5,764 bases of DNA from Chloroflexota bacterium (GCA_022574265.1 JACZSI010000114.1:1-5764), one strand, 5' to 3'; numbered from the stretch's first letter, positions 1 through 5,326 are shown. Translations and numbers: made by a program. Notes: generated from the letters alone by a model not told the origin.

Positions 1-1
1 A

Positions 2-58
2 AACCTCAGTCAAGCGCTAACGCGGGACAGCAGCCTCGCCGACCTGTTGATCCCCTAG
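2..58 (+). CDS. Possible C-terminal tail of an unidentified upstream gene (partial)
   Basis: An open frame enters from the left edge and ends at TAG 56-58, giving the 18-residue tail NLSQALTRDSSLADLLIP. Fourteen of its 18 sense codons end in G or C, as expected for a real gene here. The neighbouring frame, which ends at TAG 61-63, has clearly poorer third positions. The fragment is too short to recognise. A good promoter follows it within 15 bp, so rnc probably does not depend on this gene's transcript. It could be a chance frame. Confidence 0.3.
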   Translation, partial: NLSQALTRDSSLADLLIP

Positions 59-72
59 AATAGCGTGTGGCT

Positions 73-102
73 TTGACTCGGACACTTGCGCGAGCGTACA
101 AT
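73..102 (+). promoter_or_regulatory. Sigma70-type promoter for rnc
   Basis: A -35 box TTGACT (73-78) and a -10 box TACAAT (97-102) are separated by 18 bp; each matches consensus at five of six bases. The predicted transcription start is near 109, which leaves a leader of about 40 nt before the rnc ATG at 149. The ribosome-binding site is weak, with AGGG at 134-137 about 11 nt from the ATG. This is the best -35/-10 pair I found in the window. Confidence 0.6.
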
Positions 103-148
103 ACGCCACAGCCCTTCCGAGGCGGAAGAGCGCAGGGTAGCTTGACCA

Positions 149-1243
149 ATGAACACCAGACCAGGCTCGGAGCACCATGAGGCCCTTGAGAAGCACCTGG
201 GCATATCCTTTGCCGATGGAGGGCTTCTATCTCTGGCCTTGACCCATCCCTCCGCCGTCAACGAGGACCCCCTATCCTTTTCCTCCTCCAACCAGAGACT
301 GGAGTTCCTTGGGGATTCCTTCATAGACTTCGTAGTAGCCCAGGAGCTGTACCATCGCCTGCCCCAGGAGTCGGAAGGGGAGCTTACGGAGCTTCGCTCG
401 TCCATCGTACGGGGCGAGACCCTGGCGAGGGTGGCCCGCAACCTCTCCCTGGGCTCCTTTCTCCACATGGGTCAGGGAGAGGAGGGGAGTGGTGGACGTG
501 ACCGGGAGTCCAACCTGGCCGCTACCCTGGAGGCCGTGGTCGGCGCTCTGCTGCTGGACCAGGGGGCAGACGTTGCCTACGGCATCACCCTTGGCCTTCT
601 ACGGACGGAGCTGGAACGCACGGTGCAGGAAGGCGTTGCCAAAGACCCTAAATCGAAGCTTCAGGAGTTGGCCCAGGGCATGGGCAAAGGCTCCCCGGTC
701 TACCGCACAATCGGCGAGTCCGGCCCCGAACACCTCAGAGTCTTCACCATCGAGGTGGTCGTGGCGGGCCAGGTCATGGGCACAGGCTCCGGACACCGCA
801 AGGTGGACGGCGAGCGAGCCGCCCCGCCGCTCGAGGCGCACGGGAGCGCCGGGCGACACGAAGACGCGGTCCTTGCCCTGCGCGCAGCCCGTGAGGGCCA
901 CGTGCGCCGTCTTCGAGCCGTCGTTGATGAAGAAGCGGTGCGCGGCGACGGACGCGGCACGGCGCTTGGCGGCGTGCCCCGTCTTGGGGAGGGCCGCGAG
1001 CCGGTCGAGGTTCTTGTGGGCGATGGCGTTGGCGGGGTCGATCGCGATGGCGCCTTTGAACGCTTTGGTGGCGCCCTTGGCGTCGCCCAGCTCGAGCAGC
1101 GCCTTGCCGAGGCGGTTCCATGCGTCGGCGTCGGCCGGCGACGCCTTGGTGAGCTTTCGGTTGACGGCGGCGGCCTCTTTCCAGCGGCCGTCCATAGCGA
1201 GGCCGATGGCCTCTCTCGTCCGCTCCTTCAGCAGTCTGACTGA
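149..1243 (+). CDS. rnc: Ribonuclease III, native to about 823, then read-through into foreign antisense sequence
   Basis: RNase III cleaves double-stranded RNA in rRNA and mRNA maturation, as a cytoplasmic homodimer. The catalytic domain covers residues ~8-160, with the signature NQRLEFLGDS at 48-57; E52 and D56 match E. coli E41 and D45. The second metal-binding motif reads LAATLEA (123-129): E128 matches E. coli E117, but Ala125 stands where most family members have Asp (E. coli D114). A dsRNA-binding domain starts at KDPKSKLQELAQ (165-176) and runs to HRKVDGERAA (216-225). Its last helix should continue for ~10 residues, but instead the frame enters sequence that is the complement of a TPR gene and runs on to a stop at 1241-1243. 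Native RNase III is ~225-240 residues, so residues ~226-364 are almost certainly not genuine. Codons are less G+C-rich than in the rest of the window. The identity is secure; the 3' end is broken or misjoined. Confidence 0.93.
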   Translation: MNTRPGSEHHEALEKHLGISFADGGLLSLALTHPSAVNEDPLSFSSSNQRLEFLGDSFIDFVVAQELYHRLPQESEGELTELRSSIVRGETLARVARNLSLGSFLHMGQGEEGSGGRDRESNLAATLEAVVGALLLDQGADVAYGITLGLLRTELERTVQEGVAKDPKSKLQELAQGMGKGSPVYRTIGESGPEHLRVFTIEVVVAGQVMGTGSGHRKVDGERAAPPLEAHGSAGRHEDAVLALRAAREGHVRRLRAVVDEEAVRGDGRGTALGGVPRLGEGREPVEVLVGDGVGGVDRDGAFERFGGALGVAQLEQRLAEAVPCVGVGRRRLGELSVDGGGLFPAAVHSEADGLSRPLLQQSD

Positions 1244-1264
1244 ATCGTCTTCGCGATACACCAT
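599..1264 (-). CDS. TPR-repeat protein, C-terminus lost; native only for about 800-1264
   Basis: A short soluble tetratricopeptide-repeat protein of unknown role. The N-terminus MVYREDDSVRLLKERTREAI resembles a family I associate with Chloroflexota. Two TPR units lie at residues ~14-47 and ~48-81, the second with the classic AWNRLGKALLELGD...A...AFKGAIAIDPANA pattern, followed by a partial third helix pair. After a basic linker (~94-108) comes a beta-rich stretch (FFINDG, RVFVSPGAPVRL, GGSLAVHL) that looks like the start of a small C-terminal domain. It breaks at residue 155 (base ~800). Beyond that the frame is the complement of rnc until a stop at 599-601, so the last ~66 residues are spurious. 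I chose ATG 1264 over GTG 1270 because GGAG (1272-1275) sits 7 nt upstream of it. The gene starts 30 nt after the CoA-binding gene ends, so the two are probably co-transcribed. Confidence 0.75.
   Translation of the reverse strand: MVYREDDSVRLLKERTREAIGLAMDGRWKEAAAVNRKLTKASPADADAWNRLGKALLELGDAKGATKAFKGAIAIDPANAIAHKNLDRLAALPKTGHAAKRRAASVAAHRFFINDGSKTAHVALTGCAQGKDRVFVSPGAPVRLERRGGSLAVHLAVSGACAHDLARHDHLDGEDSEVFGAGLADCAVDRGAFAHALGQLLKLRFRVFGNAFLHRAFQLRP
795..825. other. Composite junction between rnc and a convergent TPR gene
   Basis: Read rightwards, RNase III similarity persists to about base 823 (HRKVDGERAA). Read leftwards on the minus strand, the TPR-family protein remains plausible to about base 800 (GGSLAVHL). 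The two agree with their own families across a shared stretch of roughly 24 bp and with neither beyond it. No insertion-sequence end, direct repeat or tRNA is visible at the join, and base composition changes across it. A short shared word at the breakpoint suits either microhomology-mediated rearrangement or an assembly misjoin through a common k-mer; the sequence alone cannot decide. Confidence 0.6.
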
Positions 1265-1294
1265 GTTCACGCTCCGGGCCGCACGCGCTGCCGG

Positions 1295-1717
1295 CTAGGT
1301 TCTTCTTGGGATCCTTCCAACGCCGACGAGCAGCCGGTGCTCGATCGAGATGCAGTGGTCCATGACCACGTCGAGGCCTGCTTGCCGCGCGCGCTCAGCG
1401 GCCTGCTCGTTCACGATCCCCAGCTGCATCCACCCCGCCGACGCTCCGGCCTCGATGGCCGCGTCCACCACCGGGGGCACGTCGGCCGCCCGCCGGAATA
1501 TATCGACGAGGTCGATGTGCCCGGGCACCGATCCGAGGTCCGGGTACGGCTGCTCGCCGAGCACCGGGCCTTCGAGCCGGGGGTTGACGGGGATGACGCG
1601 GTAGCCCTGCGACTGCAGGTACTTCGCAACGGTATGGCTCGGCCGGTCCTCCCGGTCGGAGAGCCCCACCACCGCGATCACCTTCGATCTTGTCAATATC
1701 TCTTCTATTGTTGCCAT
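1295..1717 (-). CDS. CoA-binding protein, YccU family
   Basis: A 140-residue single-domain Rossmann-fold protein of the CoA-binding (YccU/CoA_binding_2) family. These small cytosolic proteins resemble the CoA-binding domain of succinyl-CoA synthetase alpha; their physiological role is not settled. Family motifs are in order: a nucleotide-binding start KVIAVVGLSDREDRPS (12-27), GYRVIPVNPR (38-47), a proline-rich loop, then WMQLGIVNEQAAERA (96-110) and VVMDHCISIEH (117-127). The length matches the family. ATG 1717 is preferred over a longer frame starting at 1798, because homology begins right after it (MATIEEILTRSKVIAVVG) and the 27 extra residues are low-complexity and arginine-rich. No Shine-Dalgarno is visible upstream, which is unusual for this window. 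It is followed 30 nt later by the TPR gene. The family call is firm; the function is not known. Confidence 0.93.
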   Translation of the reverse strand: MATIEEILTRSKVIAVVGLSDREDRPSHTVAKYLQSQGYRVIPVNPRLEGPVLGEQPYPDLGSVPGHIDLVDIFRRAADVPPVVDAAIEAGASAGWMQLGIVNEQAAERARQAGLDVVMDHCISIEHRLLVGVGRIPRRT

Positions 1718-1788
1718 GTATATGACATCAGGCAAGGAGGGTTTGCCCCGCCGAGGCGTTCCACGGCGCCGCGACCCGATGCGCGCTA

Positions 1789-1800
1789 GATTGCGCAATC
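1789..1800. promoter_or_regulatory. 12-bp perfect palindrome upstream of the CoA-binding gene
   Basis: GATTGCGCAATC is a perfect dyad 72 bp before ATG 1717. On the minus strand a TTGACG -35-like hexamer lies at 1812-1817, and 16 bp downstream the palindrome supplies a poor -10 match (CGCAAT). It could be an operator over a promoter for the CoA-binding/TPR pair. One perfect 12-bp palindrome is expected by chance in a window this size, so support is weak. Confidence 0.2.
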
Positions 1801-1838
1801 CGAGCGATGCTCGTCAATGCCTTTTCGGGCACGGTGAT

Positions 1839-1852
1839 CCCCGATTTCGGGG
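1839..1852 (-). terminator. Second hairpin in the lysC 3' region
   Basis: CCCCG (1839-1843) and CGGGG (1848-1852) pair around an ATTT loop; one more A-T pair could shorten the loop to two bases. It lies 9 bp beyond the larger hairpin at 1862-1887 on the transcript of lysC. There is no T tract on either side. It may reinforce termination or protect the mRNA 3' end. Confidence 0.35.
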
Positions 1853-1861
1853 CGGTTTGAG

Positions 1862-1887
1862 GGAGCCGCACCCCGTGGTGCGGCTCC
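1862..1887 (-). terminator. Strong hairpin, likely end of the thrB-lysC transcript
   Basis: GGAGCCGCACC (1862-1872) and GGTGCGGCTCC (1877-1887) form a perfect 11-bp stem with a 4-base loop (CCGT). It lies 57 bp past the lysC stop and before the CoA-binding gene, where a terminator for the minus-strand operon would be expected. The minus-strand sequence after the stem is CTCAAACC, with no U run, so it is not a textbook intrinsic terminator. It may act with Rho or as a 3'-end stabiliser. Confidence 0.55.
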
Positions 1888-1944
1888 AAGAGCGTCGGAA
1901 GACGGCCGGTGGGACGGTGGGGACGTGGCCGTGGCCTGGTGGCG

Positions 1945-2445
1945 CTAGGCTTTGTCCAGCTCGAAGGCGGCGTGGAGGACCCGGACGGCGTCGTCGAGGT
2001 GCGCCTCGGCCACGATGCACGTGATACGGATCTGCGACGTGGTGATCATCTCGATGTTGATGGACGCGTCCGCGAGCGCCCGGAACATGCGCGAGGCGTA
2101 TCCGGGGGCGTTCTGCATGCCCGTCCCGACGATGCTGACGGCGCCGAGGTCCGTGTCGCTGACGCAGTCGGCGGCGCCGATCTCGCCGGCGACGCGCCGC
2201 GAGATCTCAAGGGCCGCGCCGGCGTCGGTCTTCGCGACGGTGAACGACACGTCGGTCAGCCGCTCCGCGCTGGCGCTCTGGACGATGGTATCGACGCTGA
2301 CGTTGGCCTCGGAGAGCGGCTCGAAGACCGCGGCGACGATGCCGGGGCGGTCGGGCACGGCGCGGACGGTGATGCGGGCGACGCCGCGCTCGTAGGTCAC
2401 GCCGCTCACGCGGTTGCGGGCTTCCATCTCGCCCATGCTTGCCAT
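1945..2445 (-). CDS. lysC: Predicted aspartokinase beta subunit from an in-frame internal start
   Basis: In Bacillus subtilis and Corynebacterium glutamicum, lysC also encodes a beta subunit, the C-terminal ACT-domain part, translated from an internal in-frame start. Here ATG 2445 (residue 250) opens a 166-residue product holding both ACT domains and no kinase domain. It sits at the same point and gives nearly the same length as in C. glutamicum. A perfect AGGAGG lies at 2450-2455, 4 nt from this ATG and 13 nt from the next one (2436). The beta chain would regulate the alpha chain in an alpha2beta2 complex. The 4-nt spacing is a little short, and the product is predicted, not shown. Confidence 0.5.
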   Translation of the reverse strand: MASMGEMEARNRVSGVTYERGVARITVRAVPDRPGIVAAVFEPLSEANVSVDTIVQSASAERLTDVSFTVAKTDAGAALEISRRVAGEIGAADCVSDTDLGAVSIVGTGMQNAPGYASRMFRALADASINIEMITTSQIRITCIVAEAHLDDAVRVLHAAFELDKA

Positions 2446-3192
2446 CTCGCCTCCTGAGGGGTCCTCCAGGTCGTGGATCAGCGTGCCGGGGCGGTCCCCG
2501 GCGGCGCCGGCCACGAGGACCGGCACGTGGTACCAGGCCGCGAGCTCGATCGCCCGCGGGTGCATCTTGGCGCCGTAGCTCGCGAGCTCCAGCATCTCCT
2601 CGTACCCGATCTCGAAGAGCTGCCGCGCCTCCGGCACGACATGCGGGTCGGCGGTGTAGATGCCGCTCACGTCCGTGTAGACCTCGCAGCGCTCGGCCCC
2701 GAGCGCCGCGGCCAGGGCGACCGCGGTCGTGTCCGACCCGCCGCGTCCGAGCGTCGTGACGTCTTCATCGGCGGTCGTGCCCTGGAAGCCGGCGATGATG
2801 ACGATCCGGCCACGGTCGAGCTCACGCCGCACGCGCTTGGGGTCGAGGGCGACGATGGACGCGCGGCCGTGCGCGGTGTCGGTGCGGATGCCGGCCTGCG
2901 CCGCGTTCATGCTGACGGCGTCGGCGCCGAGCTCGCGGAGCGCCATCGCCACGAGCGTGCACGAGACCAGCTCGCCGGTGGAGAGCAGCAGGTCGAGCTC
3001 GCGCGGGTCCGGGTTGGCGGCGATCGAGTGCGCGAGCGCGATGAGCTCGTCGGTGGTGTCGCCCATCGCGGAGACGACCACGGCGACCTGGTTCCCGGCC
3101 TCGCGGCATGCCACGATGCGCTCGGCGACGTGGCGGATGCGCGCGGCGTCCGCGACGGACGTCCCGCCGTACTTCTGGACGAGCAGCGCCAT
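1945..3192 (-). CDS. lysC: Aspartate kinase, alpha subunit with two ACT domains (internal beta start)
   Basis: Aspartokinase phosphorylates L-aspartate, the first committed step to lysine, threonine, methionine and diaminopimelate. The 415-residue length is typical of monofunctional, allosteric enzymes. The kinase domain (~1-240) has KYGGTSV (7-13), STGELVS (71-77), the glycine loop TTLGRGGSDTTAVAL (146-160) and YTDVSGIYTADP (172-183). ACT domain 1 spans ~263-345 and ACT domain 2 ~350-415, including ITTSQIRIT (383-391), which corresponds to the effector-site motif of feedback-inhibited homologues. No homoserine dehydrogenase domain is fused. ATG 3192 overlaps the thrB stop as TGATG and has GGAG (3201-3204) 8 nt upstream, inside thrB. 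Methionines 250, 253 and 256 follow an AGGAGG, so a separate beta subunit is likely. I see no lysine riboswitch or leader peptide; control is probably by feedback on the ACT domains. The assignment is firm. Confidence 0.97.
   Translation of the reverse strand: MALLVQKYGGTSVADAARIRHVAERIVACREAGNQVAVVVSAMGDTTDELIALAHSIAANPDPRELDLLLSTGELVSCTLVAMALRELGADAVSMNAAQAGIRTDTAHGRASIVALDPKRVRRELDRGRIVIIAGFQGTTADEDVTTLGRGGSDTTAVALAAALGAERCEVYTDVSGIYTADPHVVPEARQLFEIGYEEMLELASYGAKMHPRAIELAAWYHVPVLVAGAAGDRPGTLIHDLEDPSGGEMASMGEMEARNRVSGVTYERGVARITVRAVPDRPGIVAAVFEPLSEANVSVDTIVQSASAERLTDVSFTVAKTDAGAALEISRRVAGEIGAADCVSDTDLGAVSIVGTGMQNAPGYASRMFRALADASINIEMITTSQIRITCIVAEAHLDDAVRVLHAAFELDKA
2450..2455 (-). promoter_or_regulatory. 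Internal consensus Shine-Dalgarno in lysC
   Basis: AGGAGG on the minus strand, the best ribosome-binding site I found in the window, lies inside lysC between the kinase and ACT domains. Three in-frame ATGs follow at 2445, 2436 and 2427. It encodes part of the linker DPSGGEMASMGE, a poorly constrained region, so the motif is free to be kept for translation. Confidence 0.5.
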
Positions 3193-4139
3193 CAGCCGAG
3201 CTCCGCGGGGAGGCTTGGCAGCACCTCGGCCCCGGCCGGCGAGGGCTCCAGCACCCGGAAGGTGCCGGGCAGGCCGGACTTGTCGGCCGCGTCGGCCATC
3301 TCGGCGCCGATGGTGAAGGCGCGGTTCTCGCCCTTGGTGGTGAGCGCCACCACGGACGACCCGGCGCCGGAGAGGAACACGCCGCGTGCGCCCGCGCTGA
3401 GCGCGCCCTCGAAGATCACCTTCATCTCACGGAAGACGGCGCGGCGCTGTGGCTGGTGGAGGCGGTCCTCGGTGGCGAGCCGCAGGTACTCCGGCCGGTC
3501 GAGCGCGAAGGCGGCGACCAACAAGGCGGTGCGGCCGACGTTGTGCACGGCGTCTTCGAGCGAGACCGTCGCGGGCAGGACCTCGCGCGCCTTCTTGGTG
3601 GACAGCGGGCGCTCGGGGATGAAGACGACGCACTGCAGATCCGCGGGCACCGGCACCGGCACCGCGTGGACGGAGCCGCCGTCGCGCACGGCGATGGTCA
3701 TGCCGCCCATGAGGGCGGGTGCGACGTTGTCGGGGTGGCCCTCGATCTCCGCGGCCAGCTCCAGGAGCCGGTGCGGCTCGAGCGGGTAGCCAAGCAGCGC
3801 GTTGGCGGCGTAGATGCCACCGGCGATGGCGCACGAGCTGCTACCGAGGCCGCGGGCGAGCGGGACGTCCTGCCACGACTCGATCGCGAGGTGGCGCTCT
3901 CCGGCGCCGGCCTCATCGAGCAGCCGCGCGGCGGCCCGGTACGTCAGGTTGCGCGCGCCGGTGGGCAGGCGGCCTTCGCCCTCGCCGTGAACGACCACCG
4001 ACGGCTCGTCGGCCCAGCCGACACGCAGCGTGTTCCACAGGGAGAGGGCGAGTCCGAGCGTGTCGAAGCCGGGCCCCAGGTTCGCGGTGGAGGCCGGGAC
4101 GCGGACGACGATGGGTTGCTGAGCGGGCGTCTGTCGCAT
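3192..4139 (-). CDS. thrB: Homoserine kinase
   Basis: A GHMP-family kinase that converts L-homoserine and ATP to O-phosphohomoserine, the step before threonine synthase. The 315-residue length is normal. Motif 1 is VRVPASTANLGPGFDTLGLA (12-31). The ATP-binding motif 2 is PLARGLGSSSCAIAGG (93-108); many homologues have Ala where this has Ser102. EGHPDNVAPALMGG (133-146) follows, and the C-terminal motif 3 is LSGAGSSVVAL (256-266). ATG 4139 is preferred: it has AGGA (4144-4147) 4 nt upstream and a TATAAT 20 bp upstream, so the leader is only ~13 nt, too short for a threonine attenuator or riboswitch. Its TGA shares one base with the lysC ATG, so the two are co-transcribed and translationally coupled. 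Homoserine dehydrogenase and threonine synthase are not in the window. The assignment is secure. Confidence 0.97.
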   Translation of the reverse strand: MRQTPAQQPIVVRVPASTANLGPGFDTLGLALSLWNTLRVGWADEPSVVVHGEGEGRLPTGARNLTYRAAARLLDEAGAGERHLAIESWQDVPLARGLGSSSCAIAGGIYAANALLGYPLEPHRLLELAAEIEGHPDNVAPALMGGMTIAVRDGGSVHAVPVPVPADLQCVVFIPERPLSTKKAREVLPATVSLEDAVHNVGRTALLVAAFALDRPEYLRLATEDRLHQPQRRAVFREMKVIFEGALSAGARGVFLSGAGSSVVALTTKGENRAFTIGAEMADAADKSGLPGTFRVLEPSPAGAEVLPSLPAELG

Positions 4140-4158
4140 GGTGTCCTGCTAAACGGGC

Positions 4159-4164
4159 ATTATA
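4159..4164 (-). promoter_or_regulatory. -10 box of the thrB-lysC promoter
   Basis: A perfect TATAAT on the minus strand lies 20 bp before the thrB ATG. The predicted start is near 4152. The usual -35 spacing gives no good TTGACA match (TTGAGC is present, but only 9 bp away), so strength or activator dependence is uncertain. Confidence 0.45.
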
Positions 4165-4169
4165 GCGCA

Positions 4170-4222
4170 GGGTGCTCAAGCGTCCCGTGCGGCGGTCTGG
4201 GCCGCCGGGGCGTGATGCACCC
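4170..4222. promoter_or_regulatory. Nested inverted repeats between the divergent promoters
   Basis: An outer pair GGGTGC (4170-4175) / GCACCC (4217-4222) encloses an inner pair GGCGG (4191-4195) / CCGCC (4202-4206) on nearly the same centre (about 4196-4199). This lies between the two outward TATAAT boxes, a natural place for a shared operator. Short G+C-rich repeats arise easily by chance in this DNA. Confidence 0.2.
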
Positions 4223-4243
4223 GGGAGGGCGCGGCCCGAGCGT

Positions 4244-4252
4244 TGCTATAAT
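4244..4252 (+). promoter_or_regulatory. Extended -10 promoter for the DRTGG-amidotransferase operon
   Basis: TGCTATAAT is a perfect TATAAT preceded directly by the TGn extended -10 element, which can compensate for the lack of a -35 match. The predicted start is near 4259, giving a ~30-nt leader to TTG 4289. It faces away from the thrB promoter. Confidence 0.5.
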
Positions 4253-4288
4253 CGCCGCGAGGCCGTCGACGACGGCGTGGAGCGTCCA

Positions 4289-5326
4289 TTGAGCGTCCTG
4301 TGCGTGGTTGGCGCGCGTCCCGGAGTCGGCAGCACGGCCGTCGCTGCGTCGCTGGCGGCCGCGTGGCGGCGCGCCGGGCGCGAGGCGGCCGCGGACAAGC
4401 CGCTGGCGCTTGCCGAAGGCGGCGCCGACGCAGGCCTGCTCGCGGTGGACGACCCGGGCATCGCCGGGGCGGACGGCAAGGTGAAGCGGGCGGTGATGGC
4501 GGCGGCCGCGAAGCGCGTCGGTGCGCTGGAGAAGGCGGCGGGGATCGTCGTCGTCGACGCGCCCCCGCACGCGGACGCGGACGGCCGCGCGGTGGCGGCA
4601 TCCGGCGCTCTCGCCAAGCGGCTCAAGGCGAAGGTCCTGGGCGTGCTGCCGTACGAGCGTGGGCTGGGCGCGACTGCCGTCGCGGCTTGGCGCGAGGCCT
4701 ATGGCGACGCGCTGCTCGGGTTCGTCGTCAACCGGCGGACGCGCCATGCGGAGCGGGATGCCGCCGACCGCCTGGCTCCGGAGCTCGAAGCGGCCGGAGC
4801 GCCGGTGATCGGCGTGCTGGCGGAGGAGCGGCTGATGCTCGCGCCGACGGTTCGCCAGGTGGTGGAGCTGCTGGGAGGCACGCTGTTCGCGGGGGCATCG
4901 GGGCTCGATCGGCTGATCGAGCACTTCCTGATCGGCGGGCTCGTGACCGAGTGGGGCGGCAACTACTTCAACCGGCTGCCCAACCAGGCCGTCATCGCCC
5001 GCGGAGGGCGGGCCGACATCCAGATGTCCGCGCTCAACTTCCCGCTGAACGCGCTGGTGCTGACGGGATGCACGCAGCCGCCGCAGTACGTGGCGCAGCG
5101 CGCCGAAGCCCTTGACGTGCCGCTGCTGACGGTTGAGCGCAACACGCACGAGACGGCCGAGGCGCTGGAAGCGCTGGCCGGGATCGTCACCGTCCACCAC
5201 CGTGAGAAGATCGAGCGCTTCACGGCGATGGTGGAGCAGTGCGTGGACCTCGACGCGCTGGCGGCCCGGCTTGCTCCGGCGAAGCCGCGCCGGCGGCGGA
5301 CGCCGCGGGCCACGAAAAGCACGTGA
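4289..5326 (+). CDS. BioD-like P-loop / DRTGG-domain protein (phosphotransacetylase-like family)
   Basis: A 345-residue protein with an N-terminal dethiobiotin-synthetase-like NTPase domain (~1-190) and a C-terminal DRTGG domain (~200-300). Such proteins are often labelled 'phosphotransacetylase family' because bacterial Pta can carry the same N-terminal pair, but the catalytic Pta domain is absent, so acetyl transfer is not expected. The P-loop reads GARPGVGST (8-16): Ser15 replaces the Walker A lysine. DKP (36-38), a Walker B-like GIVVVDAPP (85-93) and FVVNRR (145-150) remain. The DRTGG part includes GLDRLIEHFLIGG (205-217), NQAVIARGGRADIQ (232-245) and LVLTGCTQPP (256-265). The tail is basic (KPRRRRTPRATK, 332-343). 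Start: TTG 4289 has GGAG (4279-4282) 6 nt upstream and begins at the first beta strand; GTG 4277 is a weaker alternative. Upstream extension would cross the promoter. The family is firm, the role unknown. Confidence 0.88.
   Translation: MSVLCVVGARPGVGSTAVAASLAAAWRRAGREAAADKPLALAEGGADAGLLAVDDPGIAGADGKVKRAVMAAAAKRVGALEKAAGIVVVDAPPHADADGRAVAASGALAKRLKAKVLGVLPYERGLGATAVAAWREAYGDALLGFVVNRRTRHAERDAADRLAPELEAAGAPVIGVLAEERLMLAPTVRQVVELLGGTLFAGASGLDRLIEHFLIGGLVTEWGGNYFNRLPNQAVIARGGRADIQMSALNFPLNALVLTGCTQPPQYVAQRAEALDVPLLTVERNTHETAEALEALAGIVTVHHREKIERFTAMVEQCVDLDALAARLAPAKPRRRRTPRATKST

Noticed and set aside
780..840. Insertion sequence or integron at the rnc/TPR junction
   Set aside because: I see no transposase, integrase, terminal inverted repeat or target-site duplication on either side.
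489..1298. 269-codon + strand open frame across the rnc/TPR junction
   Set aside because: It is out of frame with both rnc and the TPR gene, and its product is Ser/Arg/Ala-rich with no recognisable motif.
1718..1798. 27-residue N-terminal extension of the CoA-binding protein
   Set aside because: The extension is Arg/Gly/Pro-rich, lies outside the family's homology and starts within the palindrome region; ATG 1717 is at the normal family start.
1801..1831. Small hairpins CGAGC/GCTCG (1801-1813) and TGCC/GGCA (1818-1831)
   Set aside because: Stems of only 4-5 bp in G+C-rich DNA are expected by chance, and neither is placed like a terminator.
4140..4170. Lysine riboswitch or threonine attenuator before thrB-lysC
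   Set aside because: The -10 box is only 20 bp from the thrB ATG, so the leader is about 13 nt; there is no room for an aptamer or leader peptide.
2473..4292. Long + strand open frames of 438 and 394 codons (2473-3789 and 3108-4292)
   Set aside because: They are the complements of lysC and thrB. The products are low-complexity, rich in Arg, Gly, Ala and Val with no family motif, as expected opposite high-G+C genes.
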